64,000 nucleotides of DNA from Propioniciclava sp. (GTDB taxonomy: Bacteria > Actinomycetota > Actinomycetes > Propionibacteriales > Propionibacteriaceae): assembly GCF_029977985.1 (NCBI RefSeq), contig NZ_JARKOT010000166.1, forward strand, positions 1 to 64,000, given 5' to 3'. The notes below the pieces were generated by a model that saw only the letters and a list, made by a program, of their open reading frames with translations, was not told the origin of the DNA and ran no database searches. Position numbers and translations under genes: made by a program. Numbering within the stretch: the stretch's first letter is position 1; each line of letters opens with the position of its first letter. Shown in pieces: positions 7,854 to 18,700 of the stretch.

Positions 7854-8589
7854 GAAGGGAATCGATGCGCAGGAGGTGACGACCCGTCTCGGGGGAAAGA
7901 CGATCCTCGAGAAGGTCACCCTGCACGTCGAGCCGGGGACCGTCCACGCGCTCGTCGGCATGAACGGCGCGGGGAAGACCACGCTCATGCGCAATCTGCT
8001 CGGAATGCTCCGGGTCGACGCCGGCGAGGTCCGCCTGCTGGGCCTTCCGGTGGACAGGCTCCCAGCTCGGGCGTGGGCCCGGGTGGGCCAGATGATCGAG
8101 GGCCCGGCGCTCTACCCGGAGCTCACCGTGCGAGAGCACCTGACGAGCATGCTCGCTCTGCACGGCCTGTCGAGCTCCGAGATCAACGGGGTGTTCGAGC
8201 GCGCCGTCGAGCGGCTCGGCCTGTCGCCGTGGATCGATGTCCGGGGGAAGCGGCTCTCGCTCGGGACTCGGCAGAAGGTCGCCCTCGCGGCCGCTCTCGG
8301 GCACGGTCCCGAAATCCTTATCCTCGACGAGCCGACCAACTCCCTCGACCCCATCGCCATTCGCGGCCTGCGAGACCTCATCCGGGAGATCGCCGAGGCC
8401 GGCGGGGCGGTGCTCATCTCCAGCCACCACCTCGACGAACTCGCGCGACTCGCCGACCGGGTCACCCTTCTGCACCGCGGCCAGATCGTCGGCGACCTCG
8501 ACCCGACGGGCCACGATCTCGAGAAGTCCTTCTTCGAGCGGGTGCTGCGCGTCGACGAAGAGCGCCAGAACCGGGAGCCGCAGCCGTGA
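7843..8589 (+). CDS. ABC exporter ATP-binding protein
   Basis: A 248-residue nucleotide-binding subunit. Walker A is GMNGAGKTTLMR (~res 35-46), the signature is LSLGTRQKVALAAALG (~res 137), Walker B is ILILDEPTNSLDP (~res 157) and the H-loop is SSHHLDEL (~res 190). It resembles the BcrA/CcmA drug and antibiotic exporter branch, which works with a separate ABC-2 permease as encoded next. The ATG at 7843 lies inside the end of the exporter gene, and its TGA overlaps the GTG of the permease. Confidence 0.85.
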   Translation: MAAEKGIDAQEVTTRLGGKTILEKVTLHVEPGTVHALVGMNGAGKTTLMRNLLGMLRVDAGEVRLLGLPVDRLPARAWARVGQMIEGPALYPELTVREHLTSMLALHGLSSSEINGVFERAVERLGLSPWIDVRGKRLSLGTRQKVALAAALGHGPEILILDEPTNSLDPIAIRGLRDLIREIAEAGGAVLISSHHLDELARLADRVTLLHRGQIVGDLDPTGHDLEKSFFERVLRVDEERQNREPQP

Positions 8590-9353
8590 ACTCTCTCTTC
8601 CCCGTGGCCCTGCGCTTCGAACTCGACAAGATGCGCCGCTCCAACGTCGTCCGCATCGCGTCGCTCATCGTGATGATCTTCCCGCCACTGCTCGCGGCCG
8701 CCGGAGTCGTGGCACTCCGGGCCGACCTGGAGGGGGCCTTCGCGGCGAAGGCCTCCGTCCTGGTCCGCGGTGAGGGCTGGGAGGCCTACCTTGGCCTGGC
8801 CGCGCAGGTGCTGTCCGTGGCCGCGCTGCTCGGCATCGGCTTCGTCTGTGCCTGGAGCTTCGGCCGGGAATTCGAGGAGAACACCATCGTGAATCTCTTC
8901 GGGCTGCCGATCCGGCGCGGCGAGCTCGCCTTGGCCAAGGGACTCGCACTCGTCGCCTGGGTGATCGCGCTGTCGCTCTTCGCCGCGGTGCTCGTGGTCC
9001 TCGTGGGATTCGCGGTGCGGCCGGGGACGGGGTCGCTGGCCGGTGCGTGGCTCCCGTTCGTCGTCAGCGTCCTCACCGGGTTCAACGTCTTGCCGGTCGC
9101 CTGGGTGGCAACCGCCCGGCGCAGCTACCTCCCCGCCGTCGCAGTGCTCCTCGGACTCGTCGTGGCCGTCCAGCTGCTCATGGCGGTCGGTGTCGGGGCG
9201 TGGTTCCCCTGGTCGGTGCCGGGCCTACTCGCCGGATTCTCCCCGACATTGCGCCCCAACGTCGTGCAGTGTCTCCTCCCCCTGCTCGTCGGTGCGCTGT
9301 CGGTATGGGCGGTCGTACGCGCGTGGGACCGCTTGGAACTCGGACGGAGCTGA
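8586..9353 (+). CDS. ABC-2 type exporter permease
   Basis: A 255-residue membrane protein with about six hydrophobic segments (around res 25-45, 70-95, 115-140, 150-170, 180-205 and 225-245). It also has an EFEENTIVNLFGLPI-RRGELALAK stretch typical of ABC-2/BcrB-like permeases. It begins with GTG overlapping the ATPase stop and should pair with that ATPase as a homodimeric export pore. Together with the MFS gene this gives the cluster two independent export routes. Confidence 0.8.
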   Translation: MNSLFPVALRFELDKMRRSNVVRIASLIVMIFPPLLAAAGVVALRADLEGAFAAKASVLVRGEGWEAYLGLAAQVLSVAALLGIGFVCAWSFGREFEENTIVNLFGLPIRRGELALAKGLALVAWVIALSLFAAVLVVLVGFAVRPGTGSLAGAWLPFVVSVLTGFNVLPVAWVATARRSYLPAVAVLLGLVVAVQLLMAVGVGAWFPWSVPGLLAGFSPTLRPNVVQCLLPLLVGALSVWAVVRAWDRLELGRS

Positions 9354-9358
9354 TCGTT

Positions 9359-12300
9359 GTGACCACCGACCTGCGCGCGGCCACGCCCCGCCTCGGCGAG
9401 ACGACCGGGGCAGAGAGGCGGCCGTGGGGCACGAACCCCCTCGTGTTCGTGTTCGGCGGGCAAGGTACCCAATACCGCGGCATGGGTCGCTACCACTTCG
9501 ACCACGACGAGGTGTTCCGCGAGTCGGCGCTCGCGATGGAGCGGGTCCTCATCGACCAGGGGCACGGCGGCGTTCTCGACGAGATCATGAGCCGGCCGCC
9601 CGGCGCCCCGTTCGCCATGGAGGACCTGCGCCTCTCGCACCCCGGCATCGCGATCGTCCAGCTCGCGCTCGCCGACAGCCTCAGGGCCCGGGGGGTGCGG
9701 CCGGACGTCGTGGTCGGCTCCAGCCTCGGCGAGCTCGTCGCCCTGAGCGTCGCCGGCGCCATCGACCGGGAGTGGCTGCTCAGGGCCCTTGTCGAGCAGA
9801 TCCGCTCGCTCGAGCGGCACCGGCCGGCCGGCGGCCTGCTGGCCGTCTTGGAGAACCATGCGATCTTCAGCGAGGACCCCGCCCGCTGGGCACCGTTGGA
9901 ACTCGCCGGGATCAGCGCCTCGCGTCACTTCGTCGTCGCCGGTCCGCCCGACGCCCTCGACGCGCGGGCGCGGGCGCTCCGTAGCGAGGGGATCACCGCC
10001 GAGGCCGCCCCCGTCCCCTACCCGTTCCACTCCTCGTACATCGACGTCATCCGCGACGACTTCGTCACCAGCCTCGCCCGCACGCCGCTGCGCCGTCCGG
10101 ACATTCCCGTCGTGTCGGCCGTCACCGGCCGACAGATCACGGATGTCACCGCGGAGCACCTGTGGCGGGTGGCGCGCGAACCCTTCCTCTGGCAGGACGT
10201 CGCCTTCCACATCGAGGCCGACGGCAGCGCGAGGTACGTCGACCTCAGCCCGAGCGGTTCGATGTCGGGCTACCTCCGCATGGACTTCGGACGCCGCCTC
10301 GCGGGGCGGATCGTCGCTCTCACCGGCCCGCTGTGTCCGCAGGAACCGGTCTCGGCCCGTGTCGCCGAGATCGGCGTGAAAGCCCGACCCTTGGGGGAAA
10401 CCGTGACGCTACCCACCGCTGCGACGCACGACCTGCCGTCCGCGGCCGAACCGTCGGCGCCCGCGCGCGTCGCCCTCGTCTTCCCCGGACAGGGGTCCCA
10501 GCACGTCGGCATGGGTGCCGACCTGTTCGACCGCTTCCCGGCCCTGGTGCGTGAAGCCGACGAGATTTTGGGCTACTCGATCCGGACGCTGTGTCTGGAG
10601 GACCCCGACCGCACCCTGTCGCAGACGCAGTTCACCCAGCCGGCGCTCTTCGTCGTCGGGGTGCTCGCCTACGAGGCCTTCCTCGCCGACGAGAGCGAAC
10701 CCACCGACCTGGTGCTCGCGGGACACAGCCTCGGCGAGTTCACAGCTCTCTACGCGGCGGGGGCGCTGACCTTCGGTGACGCGTTGCGTCTCGTCGCCGA
10801 ACGAGGACGGCTCATGAGCCACGTCGAAGGCGGCGCGATGGGCGCGGTCCTGGGGCTGGGAGAAGCCGAGATCCGCGACCGTCTCCAGCGCGCGGGAGAG
10901 GACTCGGTCGACATCGCGAACCTCAACGGGCCCACTCAGACCGTCCTGTCCGGGCGGGCCGAGGACGTCGACCGGTGTGGAGCCCTCTTCACCGGTGACG
11001 GCGTGCGCTTCGTCCGGCTCAAGGTGAGCGGTGCCTTCCACTCCCGCTATATGGCGGCCGTCGCCGACGAGTTCCGCGCCGCGCTCGACCGCACACCGTT
11101 CGCCACGCCACGGCATACCGTCATCGCCAACGCGACCGCGCAGCCGTACGCGGGCGACCCCCGCGACCTGCTCGCTCGACAGCTCGTCTCCCCCGTGCGC
11201 TGGCTCGACACGGTGGGCTGGTTCCTCGACCGCGATCTCACCGTCCGCGAACTCGGTCCCGGTGTCGTCCTCACCAGGCTCGCCTCGTCCATCGCCGCCG
11301 CATGGACGGTCCGCCCCACCCCGTGGCCGGCGGCCGAAGAACCGGCGAGGGAGCCGAGCGCCGCACAGACGACGGACACGGGGGACACGCCGGGCACCCG
11401 GCTGGGGTCCGCGGTGTTCCGCCGGACCCACGGCCTCACGTACGCCTACGTCTGCGGCGGCATGTACCGCGGGATCGCGTCCCCTGCCCTCGTCATCGAC
11501 GCGGCGCGCGCGGGCGTTCTGTCGTTCCTCGGGTCGGGCGGTCTCACCACGGAGGCAGTGCGGTCCGCGATCGCAGAGGTCCGCGCGGCCGGCGGCCTGC
11601 GGGCCCCCTTCGGGGTGGATGTCGTCCACGACGTCTACGACGACACGCCGCAGGCGGAGCTGGTGTCGCTCCTGGTGGAGCAGGGCGTCACCCACGTCGA
11701 GGCGTCCGCGTTCGTCCGGGTGACGCCGGCGCTCGTCCGGTACGTGGGCGCAGGCCTGGCGCGCGCTGCCGACGGCGGCGTCGAGCGGCGAACGCATCTG
11801 CTCGCGAAGGTGTCGCGGCCCGAGGTGGCCCGCGAGTTCCTTGCGTCGGCCCCGAGCGAGATCGTCGCCGGTCTCGTTCGCGACGGCCTGCTCACGGCAG
11901 AGCAGGCGGAGCTGCTGCGGTCCGTGCCGGTCGCCGACGACCTGTGCGTCGAAGGGGACTCGGGTGGGCACACCGACCGGCGCAACCCGCTCGTCCTCTT
12001 CCCCGCTCTGCAGCGCGAAGCGCAGCGGGCCGCGACGGACTTCGGCTATGCGGCGCACCTCGCTACCCGGGTCGGGCTCGCCGGCGGCATCGGTGCGCCG
12101 GAGGCTGCGGCGGCGGCCTTCGCGATGGGTGCCGACTTCGTCCTGACCGGCTCGATCAACCTGTGCACTGCCGAGTCGGGCATCTCGGAGGCCGCGAAGG
12201 ACATCCTCGTGGGGCTCGACATCCAGGACACCGACTACGCCCCGGCCGGCGACATGTTCGAGCTCGGCTCGCAGGTCCAGGTCGTCCGGCGCGGCATCTT

Positions 12301-12736
12301 CTTCCCCGCCCGCGCACGCAAGCTCCACGAGCTCTACCGGCGCTACGACTCCCTCGCCGACATCGACGAGGACACGCGCACCCTCCTGGAGACGCGCTAC
12401 TTCCGTCGGTCGCTCGAAGAGGTCTGGGAGGACACCCGCGCCTACTTCGCGACCCGCGACCCGGCGCAGATCGCTCGGGCCGAACAGGACGACCACCACA
12501 AGATGGCGCTCGTGTTCCGGTCGTATTTCGGGCGCAGTCAACGCGCCGCGTTGGACGGAACCCCCGGCCTCAAGCTCGACTATCAGATCCAGTGCGGGCC
12601 CGCAATCGGCGCGTTCAACTCCTGGGTACGGGACACCCCGCGCGCCTCCTGGCGCAACCGGCACGTCGGGGAGATCGCCGCCGCACTCATGGAAGAGGCC
12701 GCGGCCCGACTCGACGAGCTCGCGGCGGGTCGGTGA
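9359..12736 (+). CDS. Trans-acting AT-AT-ER protein of the trans-AT PKS
   Basis: A 1125-residue three-domain protein. AT1 (res ~25-330) starts FVFGGQGTQYRGMG, with nucleophile motif VGSSLGE (~res 120) and a PYPFHSSY histidine. AT2 (~res 360-660) starts LVFPGQGSQHVGMG, with GHSLGEF, the carboxylate-binding ERGRLM arginine and GAFHSRY. AT2 is therefore the likely malonyl-CoA:ACP transferase. AT1 is atypical and could be a second AT or an editing acyl hydrolase. The C-terminal ~430 residues are a PfaD-type FMN trans enoyl reductase (YVCGGMYRGIASPALV, GVDVVHD, AGGIGAPEAAAAAFAMGADFVLTG). The GTG start lies 5 bp after the permease gene. It charges the AT-less modules that follow and reduces chosen enoyl intermediates. 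Confidence 0.85.
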   Translation: MTTDLRAATPRLGETTGAERRPWGTNPLVFVFGGQGTQYRGMGRYHFDHDEVFRESALAMERVLIDQGHGGVLDEIMSRPPGAPFAMEDLRLSHPGIAIVQLALADSLRARGVRPDVVVGSSLGELVALSVAGAIDREWLLRALVEQIRSLERHRPAGGLLAVLENHAIFSEDPARWAPLELAGISASRHFVVAGPPDALDARARALRSEGITAEAAPVPYPFHSSYIDVIRDDFVTSLARTPLRRPDIPVVSAVTGRQITDVTAEHLWRVAREPFLWQDVAFHIEADGSARYVDLSPSGSMSGYLRMDFGRRLAGRIVALTGPLCPQEPVSARVAEIGVKARPLGETVTLPTAATHDLPSAAEPSAPARVALVFPGQGSQHVGMGADLFDRFPALVREADEILGYSIRTLCLEDPDRTLSQTQFTQPALFVVGVLAYEAFLADESEPTDLVLAGHSLGEFTALYAAGALTFGDALRLVAERGRLMSHVEGGAMGAVLGLGEAEIRDRLQRAGEDSVDIANLNGPTQTVLSGRAEDVDRCGALFTGDGVRFVRLKVSGAFHSRYMAAVADEFRAALDRTPFATPRHTVIANATAQPYAGDPRDLLARQLVSPVRWLDTVGWFLDRDLTVRELGPGVVLTRLASSIAAAWTVRPTPWPAAEEPAREPSAAQTTDTGDTPGTRLGSAVFRRTHGLTYAYVCGGMYRGIASPALVIDAARAGVLSFLGSGGLTTEAVRSAIAEVRAAGGLRAPFGVDVVHDVYDDTPQAELVSLLVEQGVTHVEASAFVRVTPALVRYVGAGLARAADGGVERRTHLLAKVSRPEVAREFLASAPSEIVAGLVRDGLLTAEQAELLRSVPVADDLCVEGDSGGHTDRRNPLVLFPALQREAQRAATDFGYAAHLATRVGLAGGIGAPEAAAAAFAMGADFVLTGSINLCTAESGISEAAKDILVGLDIQDTDYAPAGDMFELGSQVQVVRRGIFFPARARKLHELYRRYDSLADIDEDTRTLLETRYFRRSLEEVWEDTRAYFATRDPAQIARAEQDDHHKMALVFRSYFGRSQRAALDGTPGLKLDYQIQCGPAIGAFNSWVRDTPRASWRNRHVGEIAAALMEEAAARLDELAAGR

Positions 12737-12740
12737 TGGC

Positions 12741-15700
12741 GTGAACGAGACACTCCGTCCGTGGACTCCGATCGCCGTCGTCGGGGTGGCCTGTCGGCTG
12801 CCCGACGCTGACAGCCCCGCCGAGCTCGCGCGGCTCATGATCGACGGGCGCATCGTTCCGCGGGAGATCCAGGCCGATCGGTGGGACACGCGGGAGTTCG
12901 GGGACCCGGCCCACGCGCCCGCGCGCAGCGTCACCCGCTGGTCGGGACTCATCGACGACCCCTACGCCTTCGACGCGGCGTTTTTCGGCGTTTCGCCGGC
13001 CGAAGCTCCTCACGTCGACCCGCAACAGCGTCTTGTCCTGGAGGAGAGCTGGCACTGCGTGGAGGATGCGGCCATTCCCACGGCCGAGCTGCGCGCCGCC
13101 CGTACCGCCGTCGTCATCAGCGCCGCGTCGCGCGACCACCTCCTCGGGCCGGTCGATTGGGACCACGTCACCGAACGCTCGACCTTCGGCGGGTCCGACT
13201 ACATGCTGGCCAGCCGCGTCGCCCACCAGCTCGGGCTCGATGGTCCCTGCTTCTCCGTCGACGCGGCGTGCGCGGGCAGCGCGACCGCCATTCACCTCGG
13301 CGGTCGTCTGATCCACGCCGGGGAGGCGGACTTCGCCCTGGTCGGCGGGGTGAACCTCAACTTGAATCCCTGGCGATACCTGTCGTACTCGCAGGCTCGC
13401 ATGCTCAGCCCCACGGGCCGGTGTCACACGTTCTCCACCGACGCGGACGGGTTCGTCGACTGCGACGGCGTCGTGACCCTGCTCCTCCGGCCCCTGGACG
13501 ACGCCCTTGCCGCTGGGGACCACGTCCACGGCGTCATCATCGGGTCGGCGGTCAACAACGCCGGACCGCGCCGCTCGATCACGAGCCCGACAGTCGCGGC
13601 CCAGGCCACCGTCGTCGCCGAGGCGCTCGCCTCCGGCGGCATCGATCCCGCGTCCGTCGACCTGCTGCTCGCGCACGGCACGGGGACCCCGTTGGGCGAC
13701 CCCATCGAAGTCTCTGCTGCTCGCCGCGCCTACGCCGTGGAGCGCGAGCGCCCCCTGCGGCTCTCCTCGGTCAAGGCCCACGTCGGGCACGGCGAGTCGG
13801 CCGCCGGGGCGACCGGCGTCGTCGGAGCGCTCGGGCTGATCGGCGCGCGCACCTTCCCCGCGTACCCGATCGCCGCCGACCCCAACCCGCTGCTCGTCCT
13901 CGACGACCGGGTCACGCTCGTCGAGGACGATCCCGAGGAGTGGCCGGAGCCTGCGGGCGCGCCTCGCCGTGCCGCCGTGAGTTCCTTCGGTGCCGGAGGG
14001 TCCAACAGCCACATCGTCGTCGAGGACGCGCCTTCGCCGCGAGTCGGCGCAGCCACGATGCCGGAGGAGGGCCTGCCCGCCCTGCTGTCCGCCCGCGAGC
14101 CCGCGGCACTCGAGGCGCTCTGCGCCGCCTGGCGCGAGTACGCGCAGGGCCTGTCGGCAGAGGACCTACCGGACAGCCTCTCGACGTTGGCGACCGGCCG
14201 CGACGAGATGGCCGTACGATGCGGTGGCGTCGTCCACGATGTCGCCGGCCTCGAGCGGGTGCTCACCCCGACGGGTGGGCAGCCGGCCGTCACCGCGGTC
14301 CGGACGGGCCCCAGGCCCGCTACCGTCGACGACGCGAGCATGGACGCCCTGATCGGCCACGATCACCCTCTCGCGCTGGCCTGTCGCTCGACCGGTGACG
14401 AGGAAGACCGCCGTCTTCTCGCCCAGTGCGCCGTGACGATGGCCCTGCTCGCGCACCTTCCCGCAGCCATCCCGCTCGTCGCGGCCGAGGACGGTGTGCG
14501 AGCGGCGCTTGTCGCCACCGGGATGCTCGACGCGGAGAAGGCCCTCGACCCGAACCCGACGGGACTCCGCCCGCCGATGCGGACGGTGCGGCTGGCCGGG
14601 GCCCCGTCCTGGACCGACCCCTACACGGTCACGGCTGCCGAGCTGCGCCATCTGCAGGGCGCGATGGCGAGCGAGCCGGAGGTGCTGCACGCGGAGATCG
14701 ACACGGCCTTGCGCCATGCCGAGGTCAACCCGTCCGTCCGTCGCGACCTAGAGGCATGGGGGCGCGCCCTGGCGGAGGCGCAACTGCCCTCGGTGGCCGA
14801 GCATCTCGACCGCGGCGCCGACGAGGCCGGCCTGCACGCGGCTGCTGTGGCCGCTCGCGTCGTGCTCGCCTCGCTGGAGCATCGCTGGGGCATCGACGGC
14901 ACGGCAGGCGCCGACGACACGGCTCTGGCCGCGTACGGGGATCTTCTCCGCGACGCGGGCGTCTCGCCGGAGGCTGCCGTCGCGCTCCTCACCGGCGACT
15001 CCGTCGTCCCGATCTCCCTCCGGAGCCCCCTGTCCGCCCGACGCCTCCTCGACCGTCGCGCGGAAGAGGCGGCAGGGGTCGCCCTGCAGGATCTCGCGGC
15101 GGAGACGGAGCCGCCCGCGCCGGACGAGCTCGTCGTCGCCGCGCACGCCACCCGCGGAGCCGTGCAGGAGGCGCTCGTCCGCGTCTGGCTGGGCGGCGGC
15201 GACATCGACTGGGCCGCCTGGCTGCCACCGCATCGCCGCGTGTCCCTCCCGACGTATCCATTCCAGCGCAAGGAGTACCGGTTGCGGCCCCCCGCTCGCC
15301 GGGACGGTTCCGCCCCCGCGGCGGAGCTGTCGTGGGCGGAGGTCGAGTGGGAGGCGACCGCGGGGGGTGATGCGCCTCGGCGCGTCCTGGCCGTGGGAGA
15401 CGACATCGCGGCCGCGCTCGACGGTGTGGACGGCATCACGACGGCACCCGCCTGGACTTCTCGGGGCGACTGGGCGACGTGGTTGCAGGACGCGCGTGAC
15501 GCCGACGAGCTGCCCGACGTGGTCCTCGTCTCCGGACTGGCCGACGGCGGCGAGCGCTGGGAGTCCGACGCCGTCGGGACCTTCCGCGCCCTGCTGCAGG
15601 CAGCGCTGACGAGCGTGCCCCACCACGTGATGCGCGTCGTGCTCCTGACGGCGCCGGACGCCGCGGCAGACGTCTCCTGCGGCCGGGCGCTACCGCCGGG

Positions 15701-18700
15701 CCTCGCCCGCGAGTCCTCGCGGCTGAGCGCCACGTACCTCAAAGTCTCCGGGGACCTGGCGGAGGCGGCCCTGTCCGAGATCCGCGCGACCGATCACGCG
15801 CCCCGGGCGCGGTACCGCCACGGAGTGCGCGAGGCCGCCCGGATCCGCCGCCGCCTGGCCGGTGGCCGACTGGGCACCCCCCGGCGCACCGGGGTCGTCC
15901 TCGTGAGTGGTGGTCGAGGCCGCGTCGGCGACGCACTCGCCCGCTGGCTGGCCCGGCAGGGGATGACCGCCGTCACGCTCGGCCGCACCCCGGCCGCCGC
16001 TCCGGACGAGCTCCTCGGCCGGGGTCGTCTCGTGCACCGTACGGCGGATGTCACGCGCGTCGACGAGTTGGCCGAGGTCGTCGACCGCCTTCGGTCCGAG
16101 TACGGGCCGATCACGGGCGTCGTGCACGCGGCGGCCGTCGTCGAGGACCGCCTGCTGCGCAACCTGGATGAGGCCGCCCTCGCCGCGACGGCCCACGCCA
16201 AGGTGGGGGGAGCACGCCACCTCGACGAGGTGACCGCCGCGGACGCCCTCGACTTCTTCGTGGTCTGCTCGTCCATCGCCACGACCGTCGGCAACCTCGG
16301 GCAATGCGGGTACGCCTTGGCCAACGCGTGGCTCGACGCGTTCGCCGAGCAGCGCGACCGGGCCGTGGCCGCAGGCTCCCGGTCCGGGAGGAGCCGTTCC
16401 ATCCAATGGTCCTGGTGGGACGGCGGTGACCTGTCGCTGGACCCGGACCACCCCTCCGTACGCTCCGGTGCTCTCGTCCCGATGCCTGACGTCGTCGGTG
16501 CCGATGTCTTCGAGCACGCCCTCGCCGGCGGCGCGGCGGTCTGTCGACCTGTCTTCGGCCGGCCGGCCGCGTGGGAATCGCTCTTCGATCTGTATCAGGG
16601 CGCCGTTGCGGCGGCCGATCCCGGCGCCGACCCCGCCGTCACGGCGGCCGACATCGAGCCCGCCGCGGCGGCAGAGGCGTACGTCCGGGTCGCCCTCGGC
16701 GACGTCCTCGGCGTCGAGCCCGACGAGCTCGACCTCGGAGAGAGCCTCGATTCGTACGGCTTGGACTCCATCGCCGTCACGCGCTTCAACCACCGGCTGA
16801 GCGAGGACGTCGGCTGCACCGAGGTCACCCTCCTCTACGAGGCCCAGCACATCGGTGACATCGTCGAGCGTCTCGCGGCAGGCTACGGCGACGGGGTTCG
16901 CCGGTGGGCCGCGTCCGCTGCCACCACGCCCGATGCTCCCGTCGCCGCCGCTCCCTCCGTCGCCGGATCAGCCGAGCCTGCGGCCGCTCGCCCCGCGAGC
17001 CCCGCCCCCCAGGAGCGGGCACTCTCGGTGACCGGCCTCGCCGTACGGCTGCCGCACGCCGACGACCTGGAGGCCTTGAGCAGCCTCGTCGAGGGCGAGG
17101 TGACGGCCATCGCCCCGGTGACGCGCTTCGTCGTGCCGGAACGCACCTCGACGACGCCCTCCGGCACCCATCCCACGTCGTGCCCGACGGGCGGGTTCCT
17201 CGAGGACGTGGAGGAGTTCGACTCCCAGTTCTTCGCGATGTCGCCGCTCGAGGCCCAGGTCACCGACCCGCAGGAACGGCTGCTGCTCCAGAACGCGTGG
17301 CACGCGCTCGAGGACGCGGGCCTCCCGCCGGGCCGCTTCGGAACCCCCGGCGGCATCGGGCGCGATCGCGTCGGGGTCTTCGTCGGGGCGACCTCGCACA
17401 CCTTCTCGCTCTGGGGGCCGGCCTACTGGGGCGCCGACGCGCAGGTCTTCCCGACGTCCATGGGGTGGTCGCTCGCCAACCGCCTCTCGTACGTCCTCGA
17501 CCTGCACGGCCCCAGCGAGACCGTCGACACGGCGTGCTCCTCGAGCCTCGTCGCCCTGCACCATGCGGCCCGGTCCTTGCGCTCCGGGGAGTGCGATGTC
17601 GCCCTCGTCGCCGGCGTCAACCTCTATCTCCACCCGGGCAAGTACGACTACCTCGCGCACAAGGAGATGGTCTCGCCGAAGGGGCGCTGCCGCCCCTTCG
17701 GCGAGGGCGCCGACGGGTTCGTCCCCGGCGAGGGTGTCGTCTGCCTCGTGCTCCGCCGCGAGGACGACGCCCAGGCGGACGCCGATCGGGTCCGCGCCCG
17801 CGTGCTCGGCACCGCGGTGAACCACGGGGGCAAGGTGTCGGGGTTCACCGTCCCGAACCCGAGGGCACAGGCCGCGGTCATCCGCGCCGCGCTCGCGGAC
17901 GCCGGTCTTCCGCCCGCTGCCGTGTCGTACGTCGAGGCCCACGGCACGGGTACGTCGCTCGGCGACCCCGTCGAGGCACGCGGCCTGGCCGAGGTCTTCG
18001 GAGGGACGCCGCCGGCTGTCGGTGCCGTCAAGGGGCACATCGGCCACCTCGAAGGCGCCGCGGGCCTCGTAGGTCTGGCGAAGATCGTCACCCAGTTCGA
18101 GACAGGCCGGATCGCGGCGACGCTCGGCAGCACCCCCCTGAACCCTGCCGTCCGAGCCGCCTACCGAGAGATCGACGTCGTCACCGAGCCCCGCCCGTGG
18201 GTGCCGGCTGCCGGCTTCGGGCTCGTTGCGGGCGTGAGCAGTTTCGGCGCGGGAGGCGTGAACGCCCACGTCGTCTTGGCGGTTCCGGACTCGGCTGCGC
18301 ACGCGTCCGCGCCGCGGCCGACCCGCGAAGAGGTGGTCGTCCCGTTGTCGGCGGCGAGCGAGGAGTCGCTGCGCGACCTCGCGGGCGCACTCGCCGCGTG
18401 GGTCGACCGCCACACCCCGGACCTGGGCCACCTCGCCGAGCATCTGCGTGCCCACCGAGAGGAACTCACCTGTCGCGCCGCGATCGTCACCGCGGACCCG
18501 GTGACGCTGGTGACCGCCCTGCGCGCACTGGCTGCGGACTCCGGCCACCCGGCCCTGGTGACAGGACGCGTCCGCCGCCGCGCTGTCGCCGCCGAGCCCG
18601 ACCCCGGCCTCCGTGGGCTCGCCTCCGCCTGGGTCGTCGGCGGGAGCGACCTGCCTGACCACGGTGCCGTCGCGCCGTTGGACACGCCGCTCTACCCGTT

